Shown: positions 17,096-25,184 of the stretch, in pieces
How positions within the stretch are numbered: position 1 is the first letter of the stretch
Layout: the number at the start of each line of letters is the position of its first letter
Origin: Thalassorhabdus alkalitolerans
GTDB taxonomy: Bacteria > Bacillota > Bacilli > Bacillales > Marinococcaceae
DNA length: 64,000 bases
Assembly: GCF_042656585.1 (NCBI RefSeq)
Contig: NZ_JBHSPG010000021.1
Direction: 5' to 3' (one strand)
Made by a program: the position numbers and the translations under genes
The notes under the pieces: generated by a model
What the model was told of the DNA's origin: nothing
Database searches by the model: none
Seen by the model: the letters and a program-made list of their open reading frames with translations, nothing else

Positions 17096-17401
17096 CTACG
17101 CATTTATATAGTGACCTTTGTGGCTTTGGTTTTTTAATGTATAGTTGACAGCCGCTCTGTTTTTCCAGAGGAACGTAAGCAGTTCATTGTAAGTTAAAAA
17201 CATTTCTTCAGGATCGCAGTATTCTTCTCCTTTTCCATGCACTGACCATTTTCCATTTGTATTCATTAAGGTCCACTGACCATTTCTTTGTCTATCCTTA
17301 AATACCAAATAGTACTTGTGGCCAGTCACATCAAAGTCAGCATACTGGGAGAATGCTCCAAGCACCTCTTCAATATCTGCTTTCTTTCTGATTGTTTTCA
17401 C
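17096..17401 (-). CDS. Hypothetical protein, 101 aa
   Basis: Not recognised. Starts at GTG (MKTIRKKADIEEVLGAF) with AAGGGTGATGGG upstream. Soluble, aromatic-rich (KYYLVF, WTLMNTNGKWSVHG, LLTFLWKN), with no signal peptide or membrane segment. Its start overlaps the end of the upstream 66-codon frame by four bases (GTGA), implying translational coupling, and a terminator follows. The regular amino-acid usage and the terminator support a real gene. Confidence 0.6.
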   Translation of the reverse strand: MKTIRKKADIEEVLGAFSQYADFDVTGHKYYLVFKDRQRNGQWTLMNTNGKWSVHGKGEEYCDPEEMFLTYNELLTFLWKNRAAVNYTLKNQSHKGHYINA

Positions 17402-17598
17402 TTTTTCCCATCACCCTTTTTAAAATTTTTAGCTTCGGAATATGAAGCTTTGCCTGAAAATTCAATTTCGGCGCCGGGAGGCTTGCGAACTGATGCAATA
17501 TTTTCCAGCTCTCCCCTGTAGCATACACCTTGTATACTACAGTTGGGCTGTCCCATAAACAGAAATTTCAGTTTATTGGAACCGAAAAGACTGTGCAC
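17398..17598 (-). CDS. Hypothetical protein, up to 66 aa
   Basis: Not recognised. The last codons overlap the next gene by four bases. The hydrophilic sequence includes PNCSIQGVCYRGELENIAS and a lysine-rich end. Neither the GTG at 17598 nor the internal ATG at 17556 has a clear ribosome site, so the start is uncertain; it could also be the 3' remnant of a longer, broken gene. Confidence 0.4.
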   Translation of the reverse strand: MHSLFGSNKLKFLFMGQPNCSIQGVCYRGELENIASVRKPPGAEIEFSGKASYSEAKNFKKGDGKK

Positions 17599-17868
17599 AA
17601 ATTAAATTACTACTTAAGTACACCTGGTTCTTCTATAGACTCTCTTTACAGCAGAAAGAGATTTAAGTTTATTACTACTATAGCATGATTTCTCTATGAA
17701 GTTTGAAGAATACAGAAGATATTCCCTCTTTTTCTTTCGACAAATGTCTCTAGCTGGAACTGAACTTTAAACACGTTGAGAGAAAATTAGCGTTTTTATC
17801 TCCACCATACTACTTATAAGAAATCACCATTTACCTTCTACAGAACCTATTAAAAATAGTCACAAGAA
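17599..17868. other. Intergenic region, no gene seen
   Basis: AT-rich stretch between the hypothetical pair and the FbpC terminator; I see no coding frame or structured RNA. It presumably holds the promoter of the 66-codon frame. Confidence 0.5.
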
Positions 17869-17870
17869 AA

Positions 17871-17912
17871 GCACCCCGAATTTCTATAGTACAAAAAATT
17901 CGGAGTGCTTAT
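17871..17912 (-). terminator. Terminator after the FbpC-type ATPase gene
   Basis: AAGCACTCCGAATTT paired with AAATTCGGGGTGCTT around a 12-base loop, then a T-rich tail on the minus strand. Confidence 0.75.
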
Positions 17913-17937
17913 TTAAGAGGCTGGACCTTTCTATTTT

Positions 17938-18999
17938 CTACTCAACTAAAGCTACAAGTTCAGGAGTTATGTCAAACGAAACGGATGAACCTATTTCTAT
18001 ATCCTGCTCAATAGGTGCATAGATCACCATAGGCTCCACACTGTCACTGTTTCCTTCCTCAAGCCGCACTTGGAGTTCCTGATACTCACCGCCATAAGTG
18101 ACTTGCACTACTTCTCCATTGTAACGTCCTTGCTCTGCAAGACGGCATCCTTCCGGACGTATTGAAACCTTAACATTTTCGATCATTGTTTCTGATTGCT
18201 GAGGAAGACACACTTTGCCTATATGAGTATTTACATGTTTCATATCCGGACACAGCTTACCGCTCAATAGATTAGTTTTTCCAACAAACTGAGCTACGAA
18301 ACAGTTTTTAGGGCAACGGTACATCTCCTTTGGAGCAGCAATTTGCTGAATGACGCCTTCCTTCATTACTACGACACGGTCAGACACTGCAAAGGCATCC
18401 TTTTGGTCATGGGTTACAATAATAGCTGTTGTGTTTGCTTTGCGAAGGATGCTTGTCACTTCAATTCTCATCTTTTCTCTAAGACCTGCGTCCAGATTAC
18501 TAAATGGCTCGTCCATTAATACTACATGAGGACGAGGGGCTAAAGCTCTTGCCAGCGCGACACGCTGTTGCTGCCCGCCGGACAGTTCATTAGGAAATCG
18601 ATCAGCATAACTTTCAAGTCCAACTAGCTCCAGTACTTCAGCAGCTCTTTTTTTCCTCTCCCGCGGACGCCATTTATTTAATCCAAACATTACGTTCTTT
18701 TCAATATTAAGATGGGGGAAAAGAGCATATTCTTGAAAGACCATTCCAATTCCTCTTTTTTCAGGAGGCAATGAAAAGTTACTATCCGATACTGTCTTGC
18801 CGTCGATACTGATAGAGCCGACACTTGGCTGTTCAAAGCCCGCAATCATTCTCAATGTGGTAGTCTTCCCGCAACCGCTCGGCCCAAGAAAAGTAATAAT
18901 CTCACCTTTTTTTATCTCTAAATCAATTTGGTCGACAGCTGGTTTTAATGAAGTTTTGTTAAAAAACTTTGTTAATTGTTGTAAGTGTATAAAACTCAT
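17938..18999 (-). CDS. ABC transporter ATPase, iron(III)/FbpC type, orphan
   Basis: 353 residues. Walker A GPSGCGKTTT, Q-loop, signature LSGGQQQRVALARAL, Walker B VVLMDEP, switch His in IVTHDQ, then a C-terminal TOBE-like domain (SIRPEGCRL). The arrangement fits the CUT1/FbpC/PotA group; the iron assignment rests mainly on a Fur box upstream (19075-19093). No permease or binding-protein gene is next to it, so the remaining transporter subunits must be encoded elsewhere or are lost. Confidence 0.85.
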   Translation of the reverse strand: MSFIHLQQLTKFFNKTSLKPAVDQIDLEIKKGEIITFLGPSGCGKTTTLRMIAGFEQPSVGSISIDGKTVSDSNFSLPPEKRGIGMVFQEYALFPHLNIEKNVMFGLNKWRPRERKKRAAEVLELVGLESYADRFPNELSGGQQQRVALARALAPRPHVVLMDEPFSNLDAGLREKMRIEVTSILRKANTTAIIVTHDQKDAFAVSDRVVVMKEGVIQQIAAPKEMYRCPKNCFVAQFVGKTNLLSGKLCPDMKHVNTHIGKVCLPQQSETMIENVKVSIRPEGCRLAEQGRYNGEVVQVTYGGEYQELQVRLEEGNSDSVEPMVIYAPIEQDIEIGSSVSFDITPELVALVE

Positions 19000-19074
19000 G
19001 CTTGACCCTCCCAGGCGAGCAAAAAATATATGTTTTATAAAAAACTTCTATTTTAGAATTATTATAATTTAATT

Positions 19075-19093
19075 GATAATGATTTTCATTACA
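19075..19093. promoter_or_regulatory. Fur box
   Basis: GATAATGATTTTCATTACA matches the 19-bp Fur consensus GATAATGATAATCATTATC at 15 of 19 positions. It lies 76 bases upstream of the FbpC-type gene, supporting iron-repressed expression. Confidence 0.75.
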
Positions 19094-19435
19094 AGCTAAA
19101 TTATAGCACCCTCCTATTTCCACGTCAACGACACATAGTATAACATTTCCTTATTTTCTGAATAATCATTCGTATAAGAAAGAATATTGGCCCGCCCCTT
19201 CATAGATAGCAAGCTTCAGAGAAAGAAACAGAGAACCGCCACGCGCAGTTCCCTGTACTTTATTTCATTTTTTAAGTGAGGTTAAATTTCTGCGGCTGAT
19301 TTCATCTTTCTCAAAACTCACCCTCTATCAACTATTCGACAATAAATACTGGCGGCCGGAAGTATTTCCCGGGAAAAGTCGTATTCTTTCTATTTTTGTA
19401 TCATCAGCATTCCTCGTCAACTTCAAAGAAGTGGA
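19094..19435. other. Intergenic region, no gene seen
   Basis: About 340 bases between the Fur box and rsiX. I see no coding frame, strong hairpin or known regulatory RNA, and no obvious terminator for rsiX. Confidence 0.5.
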
Positions 19436-20671
19436 TTAACGTTGATATCCAATGACGTTAGGGGCAATAGCAGCAGGCAGCTGTTCGTTTAATTTGTAAA
19501 TCTCACCGTACTCACTTACATTGTGCTCTATTCGAACTTCTTCATAGTTAAAATCTTTCGCCGTTAACAAAAAAGCATCCATCATTATCTTCATGTGTTC
19601 TTCCTCTGGAAGAACACTTTCCTCGGAAAGCTTGATAGTGACCTCACTATTTCTCTCTATAACTTCCTCTACCGATACTCCTTCTGGAATGACGCTATCA
19701 GTCTCTCCCGTTTCTTCATACTCCTCCATAGCTTTTATCGTTTCTTTAAAGGAAAGAAGCTCATTGGCTTCGTTATATACTGGAGCCTGAACACTATTCC
19801 CGCTCACGAGTAATTGATAACCAGTTTCCGTTTCGTAAGCGTAATAACCTCTATTTGATTCCGAAACCTCCAATTCCTCTATCAACCCGTAGTTCCCTAT
19901 AGAAACACCCTTATTTCCATTCTCGTAAAATAAAACCTTTTCAACGGAATTATAACGAAAGCTTTCTATCATTCCAGTAAAAAGCATTTGGCTTTCCACG
20001 CTGCTTAATCCTTGAGCATCTTTCAAGAAATGAGCTTCCATTACCTTGTCAGCTGTTGATTCCCACAAAATGTCCTCTGAAAACACCGGATCCAAACCAA
20101 GTTCTTCTCTTGCGTAATCATTAGCTAAATGAATAATTGCCTCCTCTTCCGTTTGGTCAGCTTTAACAATGAAAGTAAGTGGGATGACAAATTTGGCTCC
20201 TGGATCCATGTAAGGAGTTGTTATTGTTGTTTCATTGTTCTTCAGATCCTGTTGCTGAAGTGCCGGCGTATACTTCTCGCCTCCCATCGTCAAAGCTGTA
20301 TCAACATCAGCCCTTTCAGCGGTAAAGTCCTCAGCAAAGTAATGTTCACTTTTTCCATTTTCCATAGGCCCCCTTTCCTCTATGGAAGGTTTAACTTGAG
20401 AATCCCCGCTCCTCACCAATCCTGCCTCCTGATTATGAGAAGAGACAGATTGAAACATTTCATTAAGCAATGAAGGAAACAGGAGAAGGAATACAGTGCA
20501 GGCGACCATAAAGGCTGTTGCGGGCATCAGCCATTTTTTCTTTCGGCCCTCTTTGCTCTGTTTCTTTTTAATAAGGGAATAGATTTCCGCTTTTGAACGA
20601 GAATCCCTGATCTCAGGCATATCACGGAGAGTGTTTTCTATGTGTTGTCTTTGAAAGTCTCTTATCTTCAT
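19436..20671 (-). CDS. rsiX: Anti-sigma factor RsiX (GerMN-type extracellular domain)
   Basis: 411 residues from ATG 20671, which overlaps the sigX stop by four bases and has GGAGGGGGAAGG upstream; a longer frame to 20773 runs inside sigX. The cytoplasmic N-terminal part (about 45 residues) is followed by one membrane segment (WLMPATAFMVACTVFLLLFP), a low-complexity linker and a large extracytoplasmic domain with two GerMN-like repeats, as in B. subtilis RsiX (368 residues). It sequesters SigX at the membrane; the signal and release mechanism are not evident. Confidence 0.88.
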   Translation of the reverse strand: MKIRDFQRQHIENTLRDMPEIRDSRSKAEIYSLIKKKQSKEGRKKKWLMPATAFMVACTVFLLLFPSLLNEMFQSVSSHNQEAGLVRSGDSQVKPSIEERGPMENGKSEHYFAEDFTAERADVDTALTMGGEKYTPALQQQDLKNNETTITTPYMDPGAKFVIPLTFIVKADQTEEEAIIHLANDYAREELGLDPVFSEDILWESTADKVMEAHFLKDAQGLSSVESQMLFTGMIESFRYNSVEKVLFYENGNKGVSIGNYGLIEELEVSESNRGYYAYETETGYQLLVSGNSVQAPVYNEANELLSFKETIKAMEEYEETGETDSVIPEGVSVEEVIERNSEVTIKLSEESVLPEEEHMKIMMDAFLLTAKDFNYEEVRIEHNVSEYGEIYKLNEQLPAAIAPNVIGYQR

Positions 20672-21210
20672 CCTTCCCCCTCCTTTACCGCTGAAGATAC
20701 TACTTCCCCCGTTAATTCTTTTAGTTTTTGTATCGCTCGGTGTTGAGTTGTTTTCACTTTGCTTTCTGACCAATTTAATATCTCAGCGGTTTCCTTGATG
20801 GTTAACGAGTCTATATACCTTAATATAATCACTTGCTGTTGATCTAAATTACATTTCTGCAAGCTCGAATAAATCATTTGAATACCATCTCTCGACATCA
20901 CGATTTCATCTGGGAGTGGAGATGGATCTTTAATCTCTTCCTCTGAAGCCACAGAGAATAAGCCAAGCCACCTGCGTTTCTGCCGATTTTGCTTACGGAT
21001 CCAGTCAATACCCACATGCCTGGCAACAGAATAAAGCCATGTTTTTTCACTGCTTTTGCCTTCAAAACCTGAATAAGACTGAAAGACCTTAATATAAACT
21101 TCCTGCACCAGCTCTTCTGCTGTGTCTCGGTTTTTTACTAAATAAAATAAGTACTGAAACAGGGATTGGTGGTAAGTTTCATAAATCCTGTCAAATTCTT
21201 CATTCACCAT
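20668..21210 (-). CDS. sigX: ECF sigma factor SigX
   Basis: 180 residues. Very close to B. subtilis SigX through region 2 (YETYHQSLFQYLFYLVK, GKSSEKTWLYSVARHV, IDWIRKQ) and region 4 (SESKVKTTQHRAIQKLKEL). SigX controls cell-envelope genes that modify surface charge and resist cationic peptides. It is co-transcribed with rsiX and read from a SigX-type promoter 19 bases upstream. Confidence 0.93.
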   Translation of the reverse strand: MVNEEFDRIYETYHQSLFQYLFYLVKNRDTAEELVQEVYIKVFQSYSGFEGKSSEKTWLYSVARHVGIDWIRKQNRQKRRWLGLFSVASEEEIKDPSPLPDEIVMSRDGIQMIYSSLQKCNLDQQQVIILRYIDSLTIKETAEILNWSESKVKTTQHRAIQKLKELTGEVVSSAVKEGEG

Positions 21211-21228
21211 TCTCCCTCCCCTTTCTTA

Positions 21229-21254
21229 GACGTTCTTTCGTCATAAATGTTACA
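21229..21254 (-). promoter_or_regulatory. SigX autoregulatory promoter
   Basis: Minus strand TGTAAC (21249-21254), 16-base spacer, CGTC (21229-21232): matches the SigX/ECF consensus. It lies directly in front of sigX; the transcript leader would be only about a dozen bases. Confidence 0.8.
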
Positions 21255-21583
21255 AGGGCAGAAACCCCTGTCTTATCTTTAAAACGATATATGTAAACGA
21301 CGCTGACTCCAAGAAGAAAAGCCCTAACAGATAAACATCTGTAGAGCTTCCATCTTTTCAGAACGCTTATTAAGAATTTAAAGATAAAGCAAAAACCCAA
21401 TATAATATGCCATATAAAACAGCAAGTGTAGAAATAAAGAAAAATAAGCCTTTGTTGGATAATTTCCTCAAGTGAATTCACCTTCCTGAATTAAATCACT
21501 AATATTATAGCATGCAGAGTATTATGCAGGAGGGAAAGTCTTACAAATTTTTTTGAGGAAAAACAAAAGACTTTAGCCAAGGG

Positions 21584-21754
21584 TTATCTTTCTTTGTTTT
21601 CTACTAACTTGCCTTCCTGGTATTCTACTATCCACCTGTTTACAAGACCTACACTAATAACATATTTTCTCGCTACCCATGACTGATTGCCTCTTTTCAT
21701 TGCCTCCTTTACAACCTGGCATTTAAATTCGTTTGAATAACGTGTCCTTTTCAT
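21584..21754 (-). pseudogene. IS3-type transposase OrfA N-terminal HTH remnant, 56 aa
   Basis: 56-codon frame beginning MKRTRYSNEFKCQVVKEAM and containing WVARKYVISVGLVNRW, the N-terminal HTH of IS3-family OrfA proteins (YSxEFKxxVVxEA pattern). It stops after VENKER, where OrfA would continue into a leucine zipper, and no OrfB or terminal inverted repeats are seen nearby. A strong ribosome site (GGAGGTTGTA) precedes the ATG, so it could still be translated as a small DNA-binding protein. Remnant versus domesticated protein is undecided. Confidence 0.6.
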
Positions 21755-21850
21755 TACAACCTCCTTTGAAAACGCTTACATATTAACTGAATTTTAAGAA
21801 AATAATGAAAAGTTGTCAAGGGACCTTTCTCTCTATTCTCTGATTACATA

Positions 21851-21880
21851 AAAAAGGCCTGCTATTTCCAGCAGGCCTTA
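21851..21880 (-). terminator. Terminator after the 48-aa gene
   Basis: 9-bp perfect stem AAGGCCTGC/GCAGGCCTT with T6 on the minus strand. Confidence 0.88.
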
Positions 21881-21883
21881 CTC

Positions 21884-22030
21884 TTATTCAGTGATAGTTT
21901 CGTGAGAATAATACGTTCGTTCATAAATATGTTCCACTTCGTCATCTGTCATAATAGAAAGTTTACTTTCCTCCATTCCTCTGATACGTGAAATAAATGA
22001 GATCATGTTTGTCCGCTCTTTTCTACTCAT
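21884..22030 (-). CDS. Small conserved protein, 48 aa (BH0509-like)
   Basis: Starts MSRKERTNMISFISRIRG and contains MTDDEVEHIYERTY; ends just before a strong terminator and has AGGAGGAG eight bases upstream of the ATG. The pattern of a short helical start plus MTDDEVEHIY resembles small Bacillaceae proteins annotated as BH0509 family, recalled from memory, so the family name is tentative. No function is known. Confidence 0.7.
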   Translation of the reverse strand: MSRKERTNMISFISRIRGMEESKLSIMTDDEVEHIYERTYYSHETITE

Positions 22031-22144
22031 CTTTTCTCCTCCTCTGTTTCATAACATAATTTATTTTGTAACTGTATTATATAACAGAGTTAATTGCAGT
22101 TCAATACTTTTTAGACTTTTTTAAAAATTTTTTTAGCTACTTTT

Positions 22145-22170
22145 TGTAACCTTTTTCTGCACGTATCGAC
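22145..22170 (+). promoter_or_regulatory. SigX-type promoter of the GerMN lipoprotein gene
   Basis: TGTAAC (22145-22150), exactly 16 bases, CGAC (22167-22170): a full match to the SigX consensus, 49 bases upstream of the ATG at 22219. Same -35 and spacing as the sigX promoter 0.9 kb away. Confidence 0.7.
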
Positions 22171-22218
22171 TAACACATTGAAAGGGTAAAATAGCAAGGA
22201 TTTAAGAAGGGAGCACTC

Positions 22219-23061
22219 ATGAAACATTTATTATTTTTTATCACTATTGTAATGTTCAGCTTTATGGCATTAGCGGCTTGCGGTCAAGGGACAAGCCCTG
22301 ATGAGGCCAACGAAGGTTCTGAAGTTGAAGAAACGACAAGTGAAGAAGCAACGGAAAGTACAGGAGAAGAAGCTGAAGAAGGAACTGCTGAAGGTGAAGA
22401 AGCTACTGAAGAAGAAACGGAAGACACTGAGGATGTAACAGAGGAAAGCACAGAAGAATCCACTGAAGAGTCTTCAAATGAAGCCGTTCAGGAAGAAGAA
22501 ACGGAAGTCGACCCTGCTGCTGATCATGAAGACAATAATGAAAGCAGCACAGAAGACACCGTACCTGAAGAAGGACAAGAAGAAGCAGTAAATGAAGAAG
22601 AAACGGAAGCTGTAGAAGAAGAAGCTGTAGAAGAAGAAGGAGTAACCGAAACTGTTTCTCTTTATTTTTCTGACGATCAGTTAATGGAAATTTATCGCGA
22701 AGAGCATACAGTGGATGCAGAATCAGAGAGTGAACTTCCTCTGGCTGCATTGAGAAGCTGGGTTCAAGGACCTGAACATGAAAACCTTGTTTCTTTACTA
22801 GACGAAAATACAGAGGTACAGTCTGTCATCACAGAAAACGGGGTAGCTATTGTTTCTTTTAACTCGGCTTTCCTTGAGTCAAACCTTGGTTCAGGCGGAG
22901 AAATGGCTGTTATCAGCCAAATAACAGCCATTATGAAACAATTTGGATACAACCAGACTAAAATTCATATTAATGGCGAAGAACAAGAAACATTATTTGG
23001 ACATTTGGATGGAAGCGAACCATTCTCTCATGAAGGCGAAGAATACAGTACGATAAATTAA
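22219..23061 (+). CDS. GerMN-domain acidic lipoprotein
   Basis: 280 residues. Signal peptide with lipobox ALAAC (Cys21), then about 120 residues of Glu/Thr-rich low-complexity linker, then a GerMN domain from about residue 150 (TVSLYFSDDQLMEIYREEH, GVAIVSFNSAFLES, GGEMAVISQITAIMKQFGYN). GerMN domains occur in the germination protein GerM and in RsiX. The protein should be anchored outside the membrane with the domain on a flexible stalk. It has its own terminator and a SigX-type promoter; role in the envelope is inference. Confidence 0.88.
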   Translation: MKHLLFFITIVMFSFMALAACGQGTSPDEANEGSEVEETTSEEATESTGEEAEEGTAEGEEATEEETEDTEDVTEESTEESTEESSNEAVQEEETEVDPAADHEDNNESSTEDTVPEEGQEEAVNEEETEAVEEEAVEEEGVTETVSLYFSDDQLMEIYREEHTVDAESESELPLAALRSWVQGPEHENLVSLLDENTEVQSVITENGVAIVSFNSAFLESNLGSGGEMAVISQITAIMKQFGYNQTKIHINGEEQETLFGHLDGSEPFSHEGEEYSTIN

Positions 23062-23099
23062 TGCCCAAGAGGGTGGCACAAAACTGTTTCACCTAAGCA

Positions 23100-23145
23100 A
23101 ATAAGGCTCCAATTATCATCTTTTGATAATTGGAGCCTTATTTTT
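23100..23145 (+). terminator. Terminator after the GerMN lipoprotein gene
   Basis: 19-bp perfect inverted repeat with core GGCTCC/GGAGCC and a 5-base loop, followed by T5; A/T tracts allow function on both strands. Confidence 0.88.
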
Positions 23146-23280
23146 GTTCAAAACTGTTAGATTATCCGGCTGGGAGTTGTCCTTTATCAAGTTCACTATA
23201 ATCAGGCAAACACGATTTCGTTTTTTTACCTGTACTTTGCCTCTCACGAGACGCCTGCGGAAAGAGCAAGAGCTAAAGCT

Positions 23281-23313
23281 CTGAAAAAGAAAAGAGGCTC
23301 TTTTCTTTTTCAG
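23281..23313 (-). terminator. Terminator after the UspA-type gene
   Basis: Perfect 16-bp inverted repeat (arms 23281-23296 and 23298-23313) around a single centre base. Its T-rich arm follows the stop of the stress-protein gene. Confidence 0.65.
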
Positions 23314-23727
23314 TTATTTAATAATAAGCACTGTACAAGGAGACGTGTGAAGCACCTTTTCACTTACACTCCCCAGAATAAATTGCTGAAGAGAATTTAA
23401 CCCTCTGCTTCCTAGCACAATAAGATCACTCTTATTCGCTGCTGCAAAGGAAGTAATTCCCACGGCAGGATCCCCTCTTAGTATATGCTTTTTACAGCAA
23501 ACTCCTGATTCTATTACTTCTTTTTCTAAATGTTTAAGCCTTTCCTCCTTAACTTTTGAAAGGCCCAGCCCTTTCCAGCCATCTGAAAAATCCACCTTCA
23601 TATGTGATCCATCTACGACAAAAAGGAGGTCAACCTCACTTATAACTCCTTTTAAATTCAAAACATGAGTTATTGCTTTAATAGATAGCTCTGATCCATC
23701 AACACCTACCACAGCTTTCTTGAACAT
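23314..23727 (-). CDS. Universal stress protein, UspA family
   Basis: 137 residues, single Usp domain: start VVGVDGSELSIKAITHVL, end VLGSRGLNSLQQFILGSVS with the G-x2-G-x9-G-S-type ATP-binding loop. Monocistronic, GGAGGGGAGTCG upstream of the ATG. A second, different UspA gene lies at 36264-36683. Cytoplasmic stress protein; exact role unknown. A weak SigB-like motif is present far upstream (23977-24001). Confidence 0.92.
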   Translation of the reverse strand: MFKKAVVGVDGSELSIKAITHVLNLKGVISEVDLLFVVDGSHMKVDFSDGWKGLGLSKVKEERLKHLEKEVIESGVCCKKHILRGDPAVGITSFAAANKSDLIVLGSRGLNSLQQFILGSVSEKVLHTSPCTVLIIK

Positions 23728-24015
23728 CGACTCCCCTCCTTGGTTACGAAAGGTTCGTTACCATTTTTACTTCATTCTATGTAAATAGCTTTAACCAAGG
23801 ATTAAAAAAGGAAATTTTACTCTTTAAAACTAACATCTAGGTAATGTTTCAATTTCGTTACGTCTGTCATTTCTTTTTAAAAAACAGCCTTCAGCCCTTA
23901 AATGAAAAGATTCTCACCTTAGAAAATACACTATGGTTACTTTTTCCTGAAGATATATGACATACCTCTTGTTACTATACCCATAGTGAAAAAACACAAA
24001 CAGGAGGTTTTTACC

Positions 24016-24612
24016 ATGTTTAAAAAATTTAAAGGAATAAAAGTTGCTGTTTTTTCAGCAGCAGCATTTTTCACAATAGGAGCAGCTGCTCAAGCACAGT
24101 CTACTCATACTGTGGAGAACGATGAATCTTTATGGTCAATCGCAAAAGACTATGGTGTTGCTGTCGAAGAGTTAAAATCTTTAAACAACACAAGCAGTGC
24201 AGCTGTTAACCCAGGTGAGCAAATAACTGTTCCACAGAGCATCAGTGAAAATGAAAAAGATTTGCTGGCCCGTGTCGTGCACTCAGAAGCTAAAGGAGAG
24301 CCATACGCTGGAAAAGTGGCTGTTGCTACAGTTGTTCTTAACCGTGTGGAAAGCGATGAGTTCCCTAATACTATTAATGATGTAGTTTATGAAGTTTCTC
24401 CTACTGGCAACTATGCTTTTGAACCTGTTACAAACGGCTCAATTAATAACCCCGCTGACAGCGAAGCGAGAAAAGCTGTCCAGGAAGCTCTTGCGTTCGA
24501 AGGACAGGGAAATGGGTCTCTCTTCTTCTATAACCCGGCCACTGCATCTAACCACTGGATTGCTACCAGAGAAGAGACTATACAAATCGGAGACCACGTG
24601 TTTGCAAAATAA
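24016..24612 (+). CDS. LysM plus SleB/CwlJ-type cell-wall hydrolase
   Basis: 198 residues from ATG 24016 (CAGGAGG upstream); an upstream in-frame start at 23986 lacks a ribosome site. Signal peptide ending AQAQS, one LysM repeat (THTVENDESLWSIAKDYGV) for peptidoglycan binding, then a Hydrolase_2 domain (LLARVVHSEAKGEPYAGKVAVA, from residue 90) as in CwlJ/SleB/YkvT with the glutamate of HSEAKGE. Predicted secreted lytic enzyme; spore or vegetative role cannot be told from sequence. Confidence 0.92.
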   Translation: MFKKFKGIKVAVFSAAAFFTIGAAAQAQSTHTVENDESLWSIAKDYGVAVEELKSLNNTSSAAVNPGEQITVPQSISENEKDLLARVVHSEAKGEPYAGKVAVATVVLNRVESDEFPNTINDVVYEVSPTGNYAFEPVTNGSINNPADSEARKAVQEALAFEGQGNGSLFFYNPATASNHWIATREETIQIGDHVFAK

Positions 24613-24624
24613 GTAATAAGAAGA

Positions 24625-24651
24625 TAGCCTGGCGGAAGCCAGGCTTATTTT
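24625..24651 (+). terminator. Terminator after the LysM-hydrolase gene
   Basis: GCCTGGC/GCCAGGC stem, 4-base loop GGAA, then TTATTTT. Confidence 0.82.
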
Positions 24652-24804
24652 ATAGGTTACATTTTTAAATCAAACGTTTGTTTAACATCTTATACAGCTT
24701 TACAATGCCTTGGATGCGATGGCCGGTCTTCTTTATTCCTTAATTTATTTATTGTGTGATAAGATAAACGTTAACGAGTTTATGATGGAACCAAAGGGGT
24801 GACG

Positions 24805-25116
24805 ATGATGGATTATACACAAATGTGCCCTAAGTATGAATCAGCAGTAGACATCTTAGGCAAAAAATGGACAGCCCTCCTCATTCGCGTCCTTCTTGCG
24901 GGTCCAAGGCGCTTTAAAGAAATAAAGAGACAAATTCCTGATATGAGCGACCGGATCTTAACAGAACGCATGAAAGAACTGGAGGAGCATGGTATAGTAG
25001 AAAGAAGAGTTTTTCCCGAAAAACCTGTTCGAATAGAATATACATTGACAGAAAAAGGAGAATCCCTGGCTCCTGTAATTGAAGCCATACAAAACTGGGG
25101 AGAAAAATGGCTTTAA
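24805..25116 (+). CDS. HxlR-family redox-sensing regulator (YodB-like)
   Basis: 103 residues. Winged-helix HxlR domain with the conserved N-terminal cysteine in MDYTQMCPKYESAVDILG, followed by GPRRFKEIKRQIPDMS and ERMKELEEHGIVERRV. The Cys position and the whole domain match B. subtilis YodB, which senses quinones and disulfide stress and represses the nitroreductase gene yodC. A yodC-like gene lies 0.8 kb away on the other strand, supporting a similar role. Ribosome site AAAGGGGTG; the start could also be the next ATG. Confidence 0.88.
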   Translation: MMDYTQMCPKYESAVDILGKKWTALLIRVLLAGPRRFKEIKRQIPDMSDRILTERMKELEEHGIVERRVFPEKPVRIEYTLTEKGESLAPVIEAIQNWGEKWL

Positions 25117-25184
25117 TATTCGTTAGTTTTCAGTACTCTTACCATTAAGCCGCCTGCAGAATGTATAGAGAAAGGATTAGATAT

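Noticed and set aside
21200..21481. 93-codon hydrophobic frame overlapping the sigX start
   Set aside because: Its ribosome site touches the start codon, it overlaps sigX by 11 bases, and the SigX promoter lies inside it. More likely untranslated upstream sequence.
23281..23313. Perfect inverted repeat as an insertion-sequence end
   Set aside because: No transposase gene or second copy nearby; position right after the UspA stop suits a terminator.
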